Origin: Phyllobacterium pellucidum
GTDB lineage: Bacteria > Pseudomonadota > Alphaproteobacteria > Rhizobiales > Rhizobiaceae
NCBI RefSeq assembly: GCF_013327855.1
Contig: NZ_JABUMX010000001.1
Location: forward strand, 558,001 to 622,000
Length of the DNA stretch: 64,000 nt
Direction of reading: 5' to 3'
Shown here: positions 26,501 to 34,187 of the stretch, one piece after another
Position numbering within the stretch: position 1 is the stretch's first letter
Layout of the letters: each line of letters opens with the position of its first letter
The notes under the pieces: generated by a model
What the model saw: the letters and a program-made list of their open reading frames with translations, nothing else
Told to the model about the DNA's origin: nothing
Databases searched by the model: none
Position numbers and translations under genes: made by a program

Positions 26501-27346
26501 CACGCCCGGCTTGATCCGGCACTCACCGGCGCGCAGGTCCGTCCCGAACCACGGGACCACGATCGCGACATGCTTCAGCGAGGGGCAAAGCGCCTGTAGC
26601 TCGTCCATCGAGGCCTGCCAGTCGCTCTGCGCGCGCAGGCAATTGCGATTAAGCGATCGCGTCTCGCCCTTGCTCGGCTCGTCTGTCACAGGTTGCGGCG
26701 ATAATCCGAACTCGGTCGCGCCAGGTATCAAAGCGACTGCCGGCAGATCACGAGCGGCAGCACCGACAGCGCGAACCACCTCAAACTGGAATTGCGGAAT
26801 ACGCCCGCCAAACTCATCGACAGGCATGCGCTCGAAGACCACATAGGCCGTGCCGCGATAGGCGGGGGCATTGCCGGCTCCCTGCTTGGCTTCGATCAAG
26901 GGATCGGACGGCTGGGTCTCGCTGCCCTTGTACACCCGCATCGTGCATTTCGTCTGGTCGAATTCCTTGCCGTCGGCCCACATGCGGCGGATCAGACTGA
27001 TCTCGCCATTGGCCACAGCGATGGCAAAATTGGCAAAATACGAATATTCGGTGACTTTCGGCCCGCCCTTGGAGCCGCGCCGATCGCTCTTGACCTCTTC
27101 GAAACGCGTCGCCCAGACCAATGTGCCAGGCAAACGCGCGGTTCCGTAGAGACGCGGCAGCCCGGCACCTTCTTCTGCAACGGTCGGCCGCATCGACGAC
27201 ATCCGGCCCGTTTCGACGCGCTCGCCAAACAGGGCCTGATCGATGAGATAGCCACCGAGCGAGGCGGCCGCGGTCCCGATTGCGGCTGCCACCGTACCCT
27301 GGCCCAGCAGCCATCCCGCCGCAGTTGTCAGAACAATTGTTGCCAT
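23501..27346 (-). CDS. GTA g15-like TIM-barrel / host-specificity tail protein
   Basis: A 1281-residue protein, the largest of the cluster. The N-terminus is Gly/Ala-rich and hydrophobic; a glycoside-hydrolase-like TIM barrel typical of GTA g15 proteins spans roughly residues 260-720 (with YAADWTEYFGHH and GIDNYMPLSDW), followed by a phage-tail_3-type domain (about 780-940) and a C-terminal beta-rich region. In the R. capsulatus particle the equivalent forms the megatron at the tail tip that contacts the cell surface. It begins 13 bp after g14. Long open frames on the opposite strand here are shadows of its codon bias. Confidence 0.9.
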   Translation of the reverse strand: MATIVLTTAAGWLLGQGTVAAAIGTAAASLGGYLIDQALFGERVETGRMSSMRPTVAEEGAGLPRLYGTARLPGTLVWATRFEEVKSDRRGSKGGPKVTEYSYFANFAIAVANGEISLIRRMWADGKEFDQTKCTMRVYKGSETQPSDPLIEAKQGAGNAPAYRGTAYVVFERMPVDEFGGRIPQFQFEVVRAVGAAARDLPAVALIPGATEFGLSPQPVTDEPSKGETRSLNRNCLRAQSDWQASMDELQALCPSLKHVAIVVPWFGTDLRAGECRIKPGVMERKARGESKPWGAGGIARSDAHLISRTAEGAAYGGTPSDASVIAAIIDAKARGLGVTLYPFIMLDIPDSNQLPDPYGGSRQATFPWRGRITCHPAPLRPATANRTANAAGQIAAFLGKAKDFSVKKGQVEFKGDADDWGYRRMILHMAHLAQLAGGVDAFLIGSELCGLTIVRDQSNGFPFVDGLRQLASDVRKVVGAGCKLTYAADWTEYFGHHPQDGSGDVYFHLDPLWAHPDINAVGIDNYMPLSDWRDEDYSVPGPDGFAAPYDVAALRSQIASGEGFDWYYASSTDRTTRKRTPITDGRGKPWIYRYKDIPSWWQNLHFNRIGGVESATPTAWRPMMKSVWLTELGCPAADKGPNQPNVFPDMKSSEGAFPYFSDHGRNDLAQNRYLRAHFSHWIAGGDGQMLDKERLYVWAWDTRPFPEFPLNRKLWADGGNWTTGHWLNGRLSGVALDELLSAILRDFGATNFDTSAVDGFVSGYVIDEPTSVRAALEPLLTLFGIDAFEDGGRLIFRSSSRLSGEAALIDELVEQEDSGPVKWRLDELMDQPSRVEIAYRDPLLDFQGAVAFAERPDGKGTENLTFAGMIDEGQAVSLAEERLQARRAARRSLVCELPWKHAALKPGDKIRLPGENAASVFVVTSFEDGGTRRVAARAMSRHVRYPVKADLPAAPVAGSVMIVGKPHFELIDLPMWPGIEKPADQFRIAALAKPWRGVSAFASPELSGFEARAKLTDPAIMGELTVPFSVSGESGRLIYGQFLEVHLHSSELRSITLSQMLNGGNTALLATAGGHWEMLQFQNAEEVESDRWRLSGLLRGQCGTEREAREARPAGTTLILLDRAVAPIGLKPQEAGLTLNWRIGASGEEFTDQFYTTVAATAGLRALQPLEPVHLQTSLEANGDLRFRWIRRGRIDADSWLAADIPLGEEREAYRIEIRLGERVVRSAEVAGPSWLYGLPQRRDDLGNPDADFDFYVAMISAVTGPSRQAHLAIRHKLLK

Positions 27347-27359
27347 CTAATTGGATCTT

Positions 27360-27800
27360 TCAGCAATCTGCTGCCGGTTCAGGAAATGCGAAGGCTCCGG
27401 CAACCCGGCGGCGCCATTGCGGCACAAGGGCCGATTCCAGTACCGCATGTCCTTCATAGGCGTGAATGAAGCGCTCAGGACCGGCCAGGATACCGAGATG
27501 CTTCGCAGCGACATTGTCTCGCCAGCGAAAGACGAGCAGATCGCCGGTGCCTGCTTCGCAAGGCGGCTTTTCGATCATGTGCCGCTGCGCGGCTTCAAGC
27601 AGCGGATCGCCACCGCCCGCCTCTGCCCAATCCGCCGAATAGGGTGAGACCTGTTGCGGCTCGCTGCCATATAGCGCACGCCAGATGCCGCGTACGAGGC
27701 CCAGGCAGTCGCATCCGACCTGGCAACGTGATCCCGCATGGCGGTAGGGTGTGCCGATCCAGCGGCGCGCTTCGGCAACAGCAAGGTCAGCAGCCGTCAT
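27360..27800 (-). CDS. GTA g14-like NlpC/P60 cell-wall peptidase
   Basis: A 146-residue NlpC/P60 Cys peptidase. The catalytic Cys is C32 in GCDCLGL and the catalytic His is H101 in AAKHLGILAG. The early WIGTPYRHAG segment is typical. In GTAs this protein sits in the tail tip and cuts peptidoglycan to let DNA enter the recipient. The ATG overlaps the g13 stop (ATGA). No signal peptide, as expected for a particle component. Confidence 0.92.
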   Translation of the reverse strand: MTAADLAVAEARRWIGTPYRHAGSRCQVGCDCLGLVRGIWRALYGSEPQQVSPYSADWAEAGGGDPLLEAAQRHMIEKPPCEAGTGDLLVFRWRDNVAAKHLGILAGPERFIHAYEGHAVLESALVPQWRRRVAGAFAFPEPAADC

Positions 27801-28663
27801 GGTACCAACGGCCCGCCATCAAAATTGCCCTTGCCGTCGGCGTAATTGTAGGCGGCATCGTTGCCCGGCAGATGCGGGAAGCCGCGAAAGTTGACGCTGT
27901 TGCCAAACTTCGCCTTACATTGGGCAAAACTCTTGTCGCATCCCGGCAAAAGTTCGAACCGATCGCCGACCTTCGGATCCGGAAACTGCGCGTCGCGCAG
28001 GCCGAGCCGTATTCCGCCGCCATATTGCCCGCTGCTTAGAGCAACATTTGACGTGCCGTTCATCCAAGTGAGCGCTCCATTGTCAAACCACTGGCCAGTT
28101 GGCGGCTGCAAACCAGAGACCACGATTTCGCGATCGGATAAAATCTGGATCACCACGCCGGCCTGTTTAGCGGCACCGTAGCCGCAACGACGGTCTCCGA
28201 GTTGGGCGTCGCATCGACGCGTGACGCGCCTGCCGCTGATCTTATCGAGGTCGGCGGCACTGCTTTTCAGTTCCGCCACAAAACGCCCGCCGGAGCGGGT
28301 AATCGCGCCAATACGCGAACTTCGCAGAAGGGTGCACTGGTCGGGAGTGCTCCAGTTGACGAGCCAGGTTTCTACCACCGCCAGATCGAATGCCCCGCGT
28401 TCGATGTCCGCATCCGCGATTCTCAAGGACGAAAGCGCGCCCTCCACTTCCGCGCTGTCGACGCTGAGCCCCAATGAGGTCGTTGCCTCGCTGCCGCTGA
28501 GGCCCGTCTGGGGCTCGCAGGCAACGCTGGCGACGGAGAGTGTCCGGTCGTGATCTGTGAAGCCGAAGGCCACTGCATCGCGCCGGCGGATAATCCAGCA
28601 GAAACAATGCGTTGTAGCTTCACCTGCAAGATGTGATTCCAGCAATGGCGAAATTTGCGTCAT
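27797..28663 (-). CDS. GTA g13-like hub protein (DUF2163)
   Basis: A 288-residue DUF2163 protein matching GTA g13, the baseplate hub. Four Cys stand in two pairs, C151 and C160 (RRCDAQLGDRRCGYG) and C252 and C259 (GCDKSFAQCKAKFGN); this set fits the iron-sulfur cluster reported for the R. capsulatus hub. The N-terminal half carries the conserved FTDHDRTL segment. Its ATG overlaps the g12 stop and its TGA overlaps the g14 start (ATGA both), so the tail-tip genes are coupled. Confidence 0.9.
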   Translation of the reverse strand: MTQISPLLESHLAGEATTHCFCWIIRRRDAVAFGFTDHDRTLSVASVACEPQTGLSGSEATTSLGLSVDSAEVEGALSSLRIADADIERGAFDLAVVETWLVNWSTPDQCTLLRSSRIGAITRSGGRFVAELKSSAADLDKISGRRVTRRCDAQLGDRRCGYGAAKQAGVVIQILSDREIVVSGLQPPTGQWFDNGALTWMNGTSNVALSSGQYGGGIRLGLRDAQFPDPKVGDRFELLPGCDKSFAQCKAKFGNSVNFRGFPHLPGNDAAYNYADGKGNFDGGPLVP

Positions 28664-29286
28664 GCCTTCACCTCGATGATCGGTATGGATGGAATTTCGC
28701 CTGCCTTGAATGATCTCAGGCTGATTGCCAGACGATCCGTATCGAAGCGGGCCGGCACGTCGAAGCTGAAACCGGCGGTGATGCTTGCTCCCGCAGGCGG
28801 GACTTTTCCCTGCTGGAAACTGACGCGTCCGCTCATGGTATCGACGGCGAAATCGCCGCCACTTCGCTCTACCCCATTGACCGCGACGCGCACGCTGCCG
28901 GGCTCGGGCTTGGTGATGGGCCTTGCATATTCACCGTATCGCTTGGTCAACTGAAATATGGCGTTAACGCCATCGCCATGCCCAAGCCACTGATCGGCAG
29001 GAGAAACCGACTGTCCAGACTTGCATGACAAATGATCGAAAGGGTCGCGGAACCGGAAAGCGTAGAGCGAGCCGCGGCGCGCCTCGAAGAATGTCATTAC
29101 GCTCTCGAGATCGGCGAGCGACCGAATGCCGGTGCCCGCATCATAGTGACGCCGCGATTGGGCCCAGCGCGCATTGCGCTGTTCGAGACCGGAGGTCAGC
29201 GGAACGATCTCATTGCGCCATTCGGGGCCGCCGGTCGCGCCGAACGACACGCCGGTTGGAAAACGCACGTCATGGAAACCAGTCAT
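28660..29286 (-). CDS. GTA g12-like distal tail protein (DUF2460)
   Basis: A 208-residue DUF2460 protein corresponding to GTA g12. It shows the family segments FPTGVSFGATGGPEW near the N-terminus, the FFEARRGSLYAFRFRDP motif near residues 68-84, and FQLTKRYG in the middle. It forms a ring joining tail tube and baseplate in the R. capsulatus particle. It starts 12 bp after g11 and overlaps g13 by four bases. Confidence 0.9.
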   Translation of the reverse strand: MTGFHDVRFPTGVSFGATGGPEWRNEIVPLTSGLEQRNARWAQSRRHYDAGTGIRSLADLESVMTFFEARRGSLYAFRFRDPFDHLSCKSGQSVSPADQWLGHGDGVNAIFQLTKRYGEYARPITKPEPGSVRVAVNGVERSGGDFAVDTMSGRVSFQQGKVPPAGASITAGFSFDVPARFDTDRLAISLRSFKAGEIPSIPIIEVKA

Positions 29287-29298
29287 GGTTGACCGCCT

Positions 29299-29847
29299 TT
29301 AAAGGGTTCGCGCCCCGCGTTGAACCGCACGCGCCAGCATGCCGGTCATCTGCGCTTCCGATTTGCGGAAGGAGGCGGCATCCGGCGTCGTCACGTTGAA
29401 GGTGACATGGAGGGGTGCGCCGCCACCCTGGGATACGACACCAAGCTTGCCGTCGGCACCGCGCGCCAGCGGCATGATCGCCTCGGCGCCGGCTTCGCCC
29501 ATCAATCCCAATGCACCGCCATCGTTGAAGTAAGTAGGACTGTTGACGACACCGCCCTTCGCATGCGGCTTTGCCCCCTGCAGACCGTTGAACAGCCCTT
29601 CAAGCCAGCCGGACGCCATTTTCTGCAAGGGTGCAAGACCGGCGCCGAGGGCCATGTTGGCAAGGCTCATTCCGAGGTTGCGCAAGACATCCTCAAAATT
29701 CCTGCCGCTGACGGCCGCACCCTTCAGCGCGTCGCTTATGGTGCGGCCGAATTGCTTCGACCTCGCTTCAAGGTTGGTGAGAACATTTTCGACGGACTTC
29801 CCATCCGCCGTAATTTTCAGCGGCACGGCAAATTCTTCGGTGGCCAT
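29299..29847 (-). CDS. GTA g11-like tape measure protein
   Basis: A 182-residue protein with an N-terminal helical region (VENVLTNLEARSKQFGRTIS) and a Gly-rich C-terminal part with AKGGVVNSPTYFNDGG and GLMGEAGAEAIMPL, the pattern seen at the end of phage tape measure proteins. Such proteins set tail length; the small size predicts a short tail, as in GTAs, where g11 is also short. The ATG abuts the g10.1 stop (TGAATG). Confidence 0.88.
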   Translation of the reverse strand: MATEEFAVPLKITADGKSVENVLTNLEARSKQFGRTISDALKGAAVSGRNFEDVLRNLGMSLANMALGAGLAPLQKMASGWLEGLFNGLQGAKPHAKGGVVNSPTYFNDGGALGLMGEAGAEAIMPLARGADGKLGVVSQGGGAPLHVTFNVTTPDAASFRKSEAQMTGMLARAVQRGARTL

Positions 29848-30063
29848 TCATTGCTCCACATCATCGGGAAACATGCGCATAAGTTGTTCAATTTCGGATC
29901 GTGTAGGTGCCAGGAGCGCACGCGGCCGCGCAAAGGCGGCGTTGAGTTCCCGCAAGGTCATGGCCCAGAACGCCGATGGCGCGAGCCGCAGCAGGCCCAA
30001 TCCCGCCTTCATGATGGCGTCCCATGGAAAGGCGTCGACTGGCTGATCTGCTGCGGCTTTCAA
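29848..30063 (-). CDS. GTA g10.1-like tail assembly chaperone
   Basis: A 71-residue protein with the FPWDAIMKAGLGLLRLAP and FWAMTLRELNAA segments of the phage tail assembly chaperone family (TAC_6), which holds tape measure protein during tail building. The only start that fits is TTG, whose last two bases are shared with the upstream TGA (TTGA overlap), so translation probably depends on g10. It ends directly before g11. Confidence 0.82.
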   Translation of the reverse strand: MKAAADQPVDAFPWDAIMKAGLGLLRLAPSAFWAMTLRELNAAFARPRALLAPTRSEIEQLMRMFPDDVEQ

Positions 30064-30398
30064 GGGTTTGGCGGCGCTTGCTCCGATTTTGAATCACCGA
30101 AGGTCGCGCTCAGGAGTTCGCTCACGATTGTTGCAAAGCCGGCGGCTGCGCCCTCCGTGCGCATCAGGGCCACTTCCTCTGGCCCTACATCGTTCCCGCC
30201 GCCTCTAAGTCCAGCAGCGATGATCTTTATGAGATCGCCGGCAGAAAGCGCGCCGCCGGCAAACCGTCTCAGCAATGCGCCAAGATCCTGCGCCCCGTAG
30301 GCGTCCTCGAGTTCGGCAAGGGCACCAAGCGTCAGGCAAAGCGTGAAGTCGCGTCCGTCGAGATTGGCGCTGATCTCACCACGGCGGCGGTTAGGCAT
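30060..30398 (-). CDS. GTA g10 family protein
   Basis: A 112-residue protein of the GTA-gp10 family, with RGEISANLDGRDFTLCLTLG at the N-terminus and a helical middle (LAELEDAYG, FAGGALSAGDLIKIIAAGL). Family members are tail assembly proteins. Its ATG overlaps the end of g9 by eight bases, and its stop is shared with the TTG start of g10.1. Confidence 0.88.
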   Translation of the reverse strand: MPNRRRGEISANLDGRDFTLCLTLGALAELEDAYGAQDLGALLRRFAGGALSAGDLIKIIAAGLRGGGNDVGPEEVALMRTEGAAAGFATIVSELLSATFGDSKSEQAPPNP

Positions 30399-30810
30399 GG
30401 GCCGCCTCCGTGAATTCTACCGGACCCGCGGATTCCAGCGCGATCTCGAAGGTCACCTCGCCGTCATGCGCCCCGCCATATTCCAGCGCCATGATCTGGA
30501 ACAGTCCGCGCAGGATGCCGAAATCCGGCAGGACGACCTGCCAATTGGCGATGGTGCCGTCGAAGAAGGCCTGGCGGATAAGCGCGTCGGATTGTGCATC
30601 CTTGAACAGCCCGGAGCCGCCGATCGAGGCGCGCTGCACACCGCTTCCGCCGAGCAGTTCGCGCCAGCGGCCGATGGCGTCGGCATCCGTCACGTCGACG
30701 GCTTCGGCGTTGAAGGCGATGCGCTTGGAGCGCATGCCGGCAACGGTGATATAGCTGCCGGCGGCGTTGGCGATCTTCAACAGAATGTCTTTGCCTCTTT
30801 GGGCACCCAT
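30391..30810 (-). CDS. GTA g9-like major tail tube protein
   Basis: A 139-residue TP901-1-type major tail protein. Starts MGAQRGKDILLKI and includes the AVDVTDADAIGRWRELL and GSGLFKD segments typical of GTA g9 and related tail tube proteins. It polymerises into the tail tube. The ATG at 30810 has AAAGGA upstream; an upstream in-frame ATG at 30864 lies within the g8 end and is rejected. Confidence 0.9.
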   Translation of the reverse strand: MGAQRGKDILLKIANAAGSYITVAGMRSKRIAFNAEAVDVTDADAIGRWRELLGGSGVQRASIGGSGLFKDAQSDALIRQAFFDGTIANWQVVLPDFGILRGLFQIMALEYGGAHDGEVTFEIALESAGPVEFTEAAHA

Positions 30811-30823
30811 CTCGTGTCCTTTC

Positions 30824-31231
30824 TTATGGCTGTTCTTCGGTGACGGCGCGGTAGCGGAGCACACCGAGGTAGCCGTCTCGATTGTCTTCGGGCCGCGCCA
30901 GCGACGATTGCGGAATCAGGTTGATCAGCCGGTGGCCGGTGAGCGTCAGTTGCGTCCCGGTCAAAAGCCGATCGATTGCATGCATAATCTGCATCACGGA
31001 TTTGCGGCCGCTCGCACGATCCCAGACATTCAGCGTGAAGATATGTTCGCTGCCACGCTCGCTCGCCGTGCTCCAGTCGTAAGTCGTCGAGGCGCCAAGC
31101 GTCACGTAGGGGAATTCCGCCTGCGCCGGCACGCGGTCGTAGACACGGGAATCTATCAAGTTCTTTAGTGATGGATCTGCTTTCAAGAGTATTAGAACCG
31201 CCTTCTGGAGTTCCAGTCCGGCGCTCGTCAT
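30824..31231 (-). CDS. GTA g8-like tail terminator (DUF3168)
   Basis: A 135-residue DUF3168 protein equivalent to GTA g8, which caps the tail tube at the head junction. Seen: LQKAVLILLKADPSLKNLI, YVTLGASTTYDWSTASERG and the conserved TLNVWDRASGRK segment. Its ATG shares four bases with the stop of the 49-residue gene upstream (ATGA). It ends 13 bp before g9. Confidence 0.88.
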   Translation of the reverse strand: MTSAGLELQKAVLILLKADPSLKNLIDSRVYDRVPAQAEFPYVTLGASTTYDWSTASERGSEHIFTLNVWDRASGRKSVMQIMHAIDRLLTGTQLTLTGHRLINLIPQSSLARPEDNRDGYLGVLRYRAVTEEQP

Positions 31232-31377
31232 CGCTTCGGCTCCGGCTTGGGATGGCCTGAGACGCGCACCGGTGTCTCAGGCTTCGGTGCTGCGATTTCC
31301 TTCTCGGATAAAGCGACAGCTTGCCAGCGCAGGGTCCTTATGAGATCGGCGACCGTCAGCTCCATGGTGATTTTCAT
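31228..31377 (-). CDS. Small 49-residue protein between g7 and g8
   Basis: A 49-codon gene that begins MKITMELTVADLIRTLRW and ends in a Pro/Lys-rich tail (KPETPVRVSGHPKPEPKR). Its ATG overlaps the g7 stop (ATGA) and its TGA overlaps the g8 start (ATGA), so it exactly fills the gap between two GTA genes in the same operon. No homologue is known to me in the R. capsulatus GTA at this place. The N-terminal half looks helical and amphipathic. No function can be given; a small connector or assembly factor is possible. Confidence 0.72.
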   Translation of the reverse strand: MKITMELTVADLIRTLRWQAVALSEKEIAAPKPETPVRVSGHPKPEPKR

Positions 31378-31709
31378 TGAACCTCCTCGCGCACGCGGCA
31401 GACAAGATAGCGGCCGCTCTCATCCGGATCGTGCAGTGTCAAAATCTGGAAAATGCGGTTGCCTTTGCGCAGGCGCATGGCGCTCGTGATATCGCGGCGC
31501 ATGCGCAGGGTTATGCGATGCGTCGCCTCGGGAAGCGCCTGTTCGCCCAGCCAGCGCACCCCTGCGTCTATGGGCTCGACCTGCGCCCAAAGCGTGCCGA
31601 TTTCGGTCCAGGCGACGACAAGGCTGCCGGCATCGTCCATGTCGTACCGGGGCTCCTCCAGCGACAATTCCTGCGACAATCTTCCAGGATCGATGAACAG
31701 CGTCGGCAT
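31374..31709 (-). CDS. GTA g7-like head-tail adaptor / head closure protein
   Basis: A 111-residue head-tail adaptor of the phage head closure family, with WTEIGTLWAQVEPIDAG and the GNRIFQILTLHDPDESGRYL segment. It links the connector ring to the tail. The ATG at 31709 overlaps the g6 stop by one base (TGATG); a TTG at 31730 would add seven residues and is less likely. The stop overlaps the start of the 49-residue gene. Confidence 0.88.
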   Translation of the reverse strand: MPTLFIDPGRLSQELSLEEPRYDMDDAGSLVVAWTEIGTLWAQVEPIDAGVRWLGEQALPEATHRITLRMRRDITSAMRLRKGNRIFQILTLHDPDESGRYLVCRVREEVQ

Positions 31710-32272
31710 CAAAGGGATATCCTGCGCCAAAGGCCGACCGTCCGCTCGAAGGCTGGCGGATAGGAGACTGGCTGCTGCGAGACATCGAAGACGCCGCGAA
31801 ACTCATACCAGTGCGCGACAAGGGTCATGATTGCGTGGCGCAAGGCATCGGGGACGTCCGTGCCTGCCTCCCCGAAACCGGCCTCGAAATCGATCTCGAG
31901 GCCGGAGAGCGCCGCATGGCTCGGTGCAGCAAGGTAAAGCCGCGCTGGACGGGTCGAACCGTTCAAGTGAATAGAGTCTTGTGCAAGAGCGACCGGCGTC
32001 CCGTCGTCCTGGTATGCTGTGACCGAAACAATGGAGCGCAGGGGATATTTGGCAATCTTGATCAAGCCATGCCTCGGCCAGCGATCGGCATAAAGTCGCC
32101 AGGTCTGGGTGACGAGCGCAAGACCGGTCTGTTGCTCCAGCGTTTCGCGCGCCGCCTTGATCAGACCAATCAGGAGCGCGTCCTCGCTGCCATTGTCGAG
32201 ACGCAAAAACTGGCGCAGTTCCGCCAGCGTCACCGGCTCGAGCGCCGGCGCCGTCAAAATTGCAAGAGTCAT
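31709..32272 (-). CDS. GTA g6-like head-tail connector
   Basis: A 187-residue connector protein of the phiE125 gp8 / GTA g6 type. Seen: PVTLAELRQFLRLD and LLIGLIKAARETLEQQTGLA at the N-terminus, the DRWPRHGLIKIAKYPL segment and the C-terminal MTLVAHWYEFRG helix. It binds below the portal. The chosen ATG follows AGGACACTTCC; a 12-residue upstream extension is unlikely. An 80-bp gap separates it from the capsid gene, the longest spacer within the particle genes. Confidence 0.86.
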   Translation of the reverse strand: MTLAILTAPALEPVTLAELRQFLRLDNGSEDALLIGLIKAARETLEQQTGLALVTQTWRLYADRWPRHGLIKIAKYPLRSIVSVTAYQDDGTPVALAQDSIHLNGSTRPARLYLAAPSHAALSGLEIDFEAGFGEAGTDVPDALRHAIMTLVAHWYEFRGVFDVSQQPVSYPPAFERTVGLWRRISL

Positions 32273-32352
32273 GGAAGTGTCCTGATTGGAATGGGTTTTT
32301 GGTGCCACACGGCACTCTTCCGCGAGGAAAGAGTGCCGCCGTGCCGGGTTCC

Positions 32353-33600
32353 TTATGAGACCGCGAACTTCAGCAGCTTGATCGCTGCAAAATCCTGGAC
32401 CCCGCCGCCGACGCGCTTGGTCGTATAGAAAAGCACGTAGGGCTTGGCTGAGTAGGGATCGCGAAGAACACGCACGCCCGTGCGATCCACGACCAGATAG
32501 CCGCGGGCGAAATCGCCAAAGGCAATGGCAAAGCCGCTGCTGGAGATATCCGGCATGTCCTCGGCCTCAGTCAAACCAAAGCCGAGCAGCGACGCCTGCT
32601 GGCCCGGTGCGGCAGGCGGTACCCAGAGATAGTTGCCGTCATTATCCTTGAGCTTGCGCACTTCCGCCTGCGTCTTGCGGTTCATCACCCAATTCGCATT
32701 CTGGCGATAGCCGGCCTTTATCGAATAGATCGTATCGAGAAGAATGTCGGAGGCGGCAGTTGCCGGAAACTTCGCGGCGACGCCAGTCGCGAGGAAGCCG
32801 ATCTTGCCCCAGGCCCAGGCATTTTCCGCCACCGTGTCGTAGTTCAGAAACCCGCGCGGCTTGTTGACGCCGTCGCCGGAGACGAATGCCTTGCCTTCCT
32901 GCTCGGCAAAGGCGGTTTCCACCTCCGCCGAGATCCACTGTTCGACGTCGACCGCGCCATCGTCGAGCAGCGATGCAGTCGCCGCCGGCATGGCGTAGAG
33001 TTCCATGGTCGGGAACTGTAGCTCCGCCAGCTTGGAGGCATCGGTCTGCGGCCTCGCATCGGTTTCGCCAACCCAGCCTACTGCCGGCCCCTTGATCGAA
33101 AAGGGCTTCTTCAGAAGCGAGCTTGAAACCTGCCGCACTGACGCAAGGTTGCGGATTGGCGAGATCGCGGCCAGCCGTGTACCGATTTCGCGTTCCATCT
33201 CCGGGGGCACGAGGTAGCCACCATCGGTGGCGGAGCCGATCGACAGCGCCTTGGCTTCGATCGGGCGCAGACCGCTTTCGTCGCCGCGCCGGACATAGTT
33301 GTCAAAAGCCGTCTTGTGCTCGAGCGAGACCAGAGGATCAAAACCGCCCTCAAGGTGGGGACGTGCCCGCTTCAGCAGCATGTGGTCGATGACCCGCTTT
33401 TGCTCGTCAAGCGCGTCATTGATGCGGTCGAGCTTTTCATTCGTCAGCACGTCCGTTCCGCCCCGGCGCTCGATTTCCGCAAGCCGGTACTCGTTGGTGC
33501 TTTTATACTCGTCGAACGAGCGCATGAACGCATCGAAGGAATCGTCCACACTGCTCGCGTTTTTCGTCTCAAGATCAGGCATTGATGTCTGTTGCGTCAT
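32353..33600 (-). CDS. GTA g5-like HK97-fold major capsid protein
   Basis: A 415-residue HK97-family capsid protein. The first ~105 residues are a charged, helical scaffold-like region (YRLAEIERRGGTDVLT) that the protease should remove, followed by the mature fold (GGYLVPPEMEREI, GDGVNKPRGFLNYD, FARGYLVVDR). ATG at 33600 has AAAGGAAAAA upstream; an ATG at 33618 overlaps the protease stop and an open extension to 33960 lies inside the protease gene. It self-assembles into the head. Confidence 0.92.
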   Translation of the reverse strand: MTQQTSMPDLETKNASSVDDSFDAFMRSFDEYKSTNEYRLAEIERRGGTDVLTNEKLDRINDALDEQKRVIDHMLLKRARPHLEGGFDPLVSLEHKTAFDNYVRRGDESGLRPIEAKALSIGSATDGGYLVPPEMEREIGTRLAAISPIRNLASVRQVSSSLLKKPFSIKGPAVGWVGETDARPQTDASKLAELQFPTMELYAMPAATASLLDDGAVDVEQWISAEVETAFAEQEGKAFVSGDGVNKPRGFLNYDTVAENAWAWGKIGFLATGVAAKFPATAASDILLDTIYSIKAGYRQNANWVMNRKTQAEVRKLKDNDGNYLWVPPAAPGQQASLLGFGLTEAEDMPDISSSGFAIAFGDFARGYLVVDRTGVRVLRDPYSAKPYVLFYTTKRVGGGVQDFAAIKLLKFAVS

Positions 33601-33614
33601 CGTTTTTCCTTTGG

Positions 33615-34187
33615 TCATTGAAATGGCGTTGCGGCTCTGATGTATCTGGCAGCGGCACGAAGCTTGGCTGAGAGGCGCTCCGCTTCGGTGGGAGCCTGCC
33701 GGGCGATGCTCTTCACTTGGCCGACGCGAGCCGAGGGCAGCATCGGGAATGTCACCACCGAGATCTCCCATAGATCGGCTTCCTGGATATGGCGGATGCC
33801 GGCCCTGCCGGATCTGGCGCGCACCGTTCGAAACCCGATCGAAAGGCCATCGATCGCCCCCGTTCGCATCAGTTCGAGGATTTCCCCGGCACGGGCGACT
33901 CCCTTGGTCAGCCGGCCCTCTACATAAAGACCGCGGCTGTCTTCCCTTATCTCGGTCCATACCCCTATCGGCTGGTTGGGATCATGCTGCCAGAGCATGC
34001 GGATGCCGAGCGCGCCGCGTTCGCGTACGGATTTGGCAAAGGCGCCGGGTTCTATGGCGTCCTTGCCTAGATCGACCTCGCCAAAGAGGCTGGCGTAACC
34101 GGAGAAGCTGCCATCGGGCGTAACCTTTTCGATGGAAAGCCCGGCAAATTTCTTCTCGATCACTGGAGATATCGCTTTAGCGCGCAT
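33615..34187 (-). CDS. GTA g4-like prohead protease
   Basis: A 190-residue HK97-type prohead protease that trims the capsid protein during head maturation. Family segments are IEKVTPDGSFSGYASLFGE, the LWQHDPNQPIGVW region holding the catalytic His, and LWEISVVTFPMLPSA holding the catalytic Ser (ISVVTFP). The ATG at 34187 follows AAGGAC; upstream ATG at 34211 is less well placed. It overlaps the DUF6107 gene by 11 bp. Confidence 0.9.
   Translation of the reverse strand: MRAKAISPVIEKKFAGLSIEKVTPDGSFSGYASLFGEVDLGKDAIEPGAFAKSVRERGALGIRMLWQHDPNQPIGVWTEIREDSRGLYVEGRLTKGVARAGEILELMRTGAIDGLSIGFRTVRARSGRAGIRHIQEADLWEISVVTFPMLPSARVGQVKSIARQAPTEAERLSAKLRAAARYIRAATPFQ

Noticed and set aside
25169..26599. 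476-codon plus-strand frame opposite GTA g15
   Set aside because: Shadow of third-position GC bias in g15; no domain or start signal.
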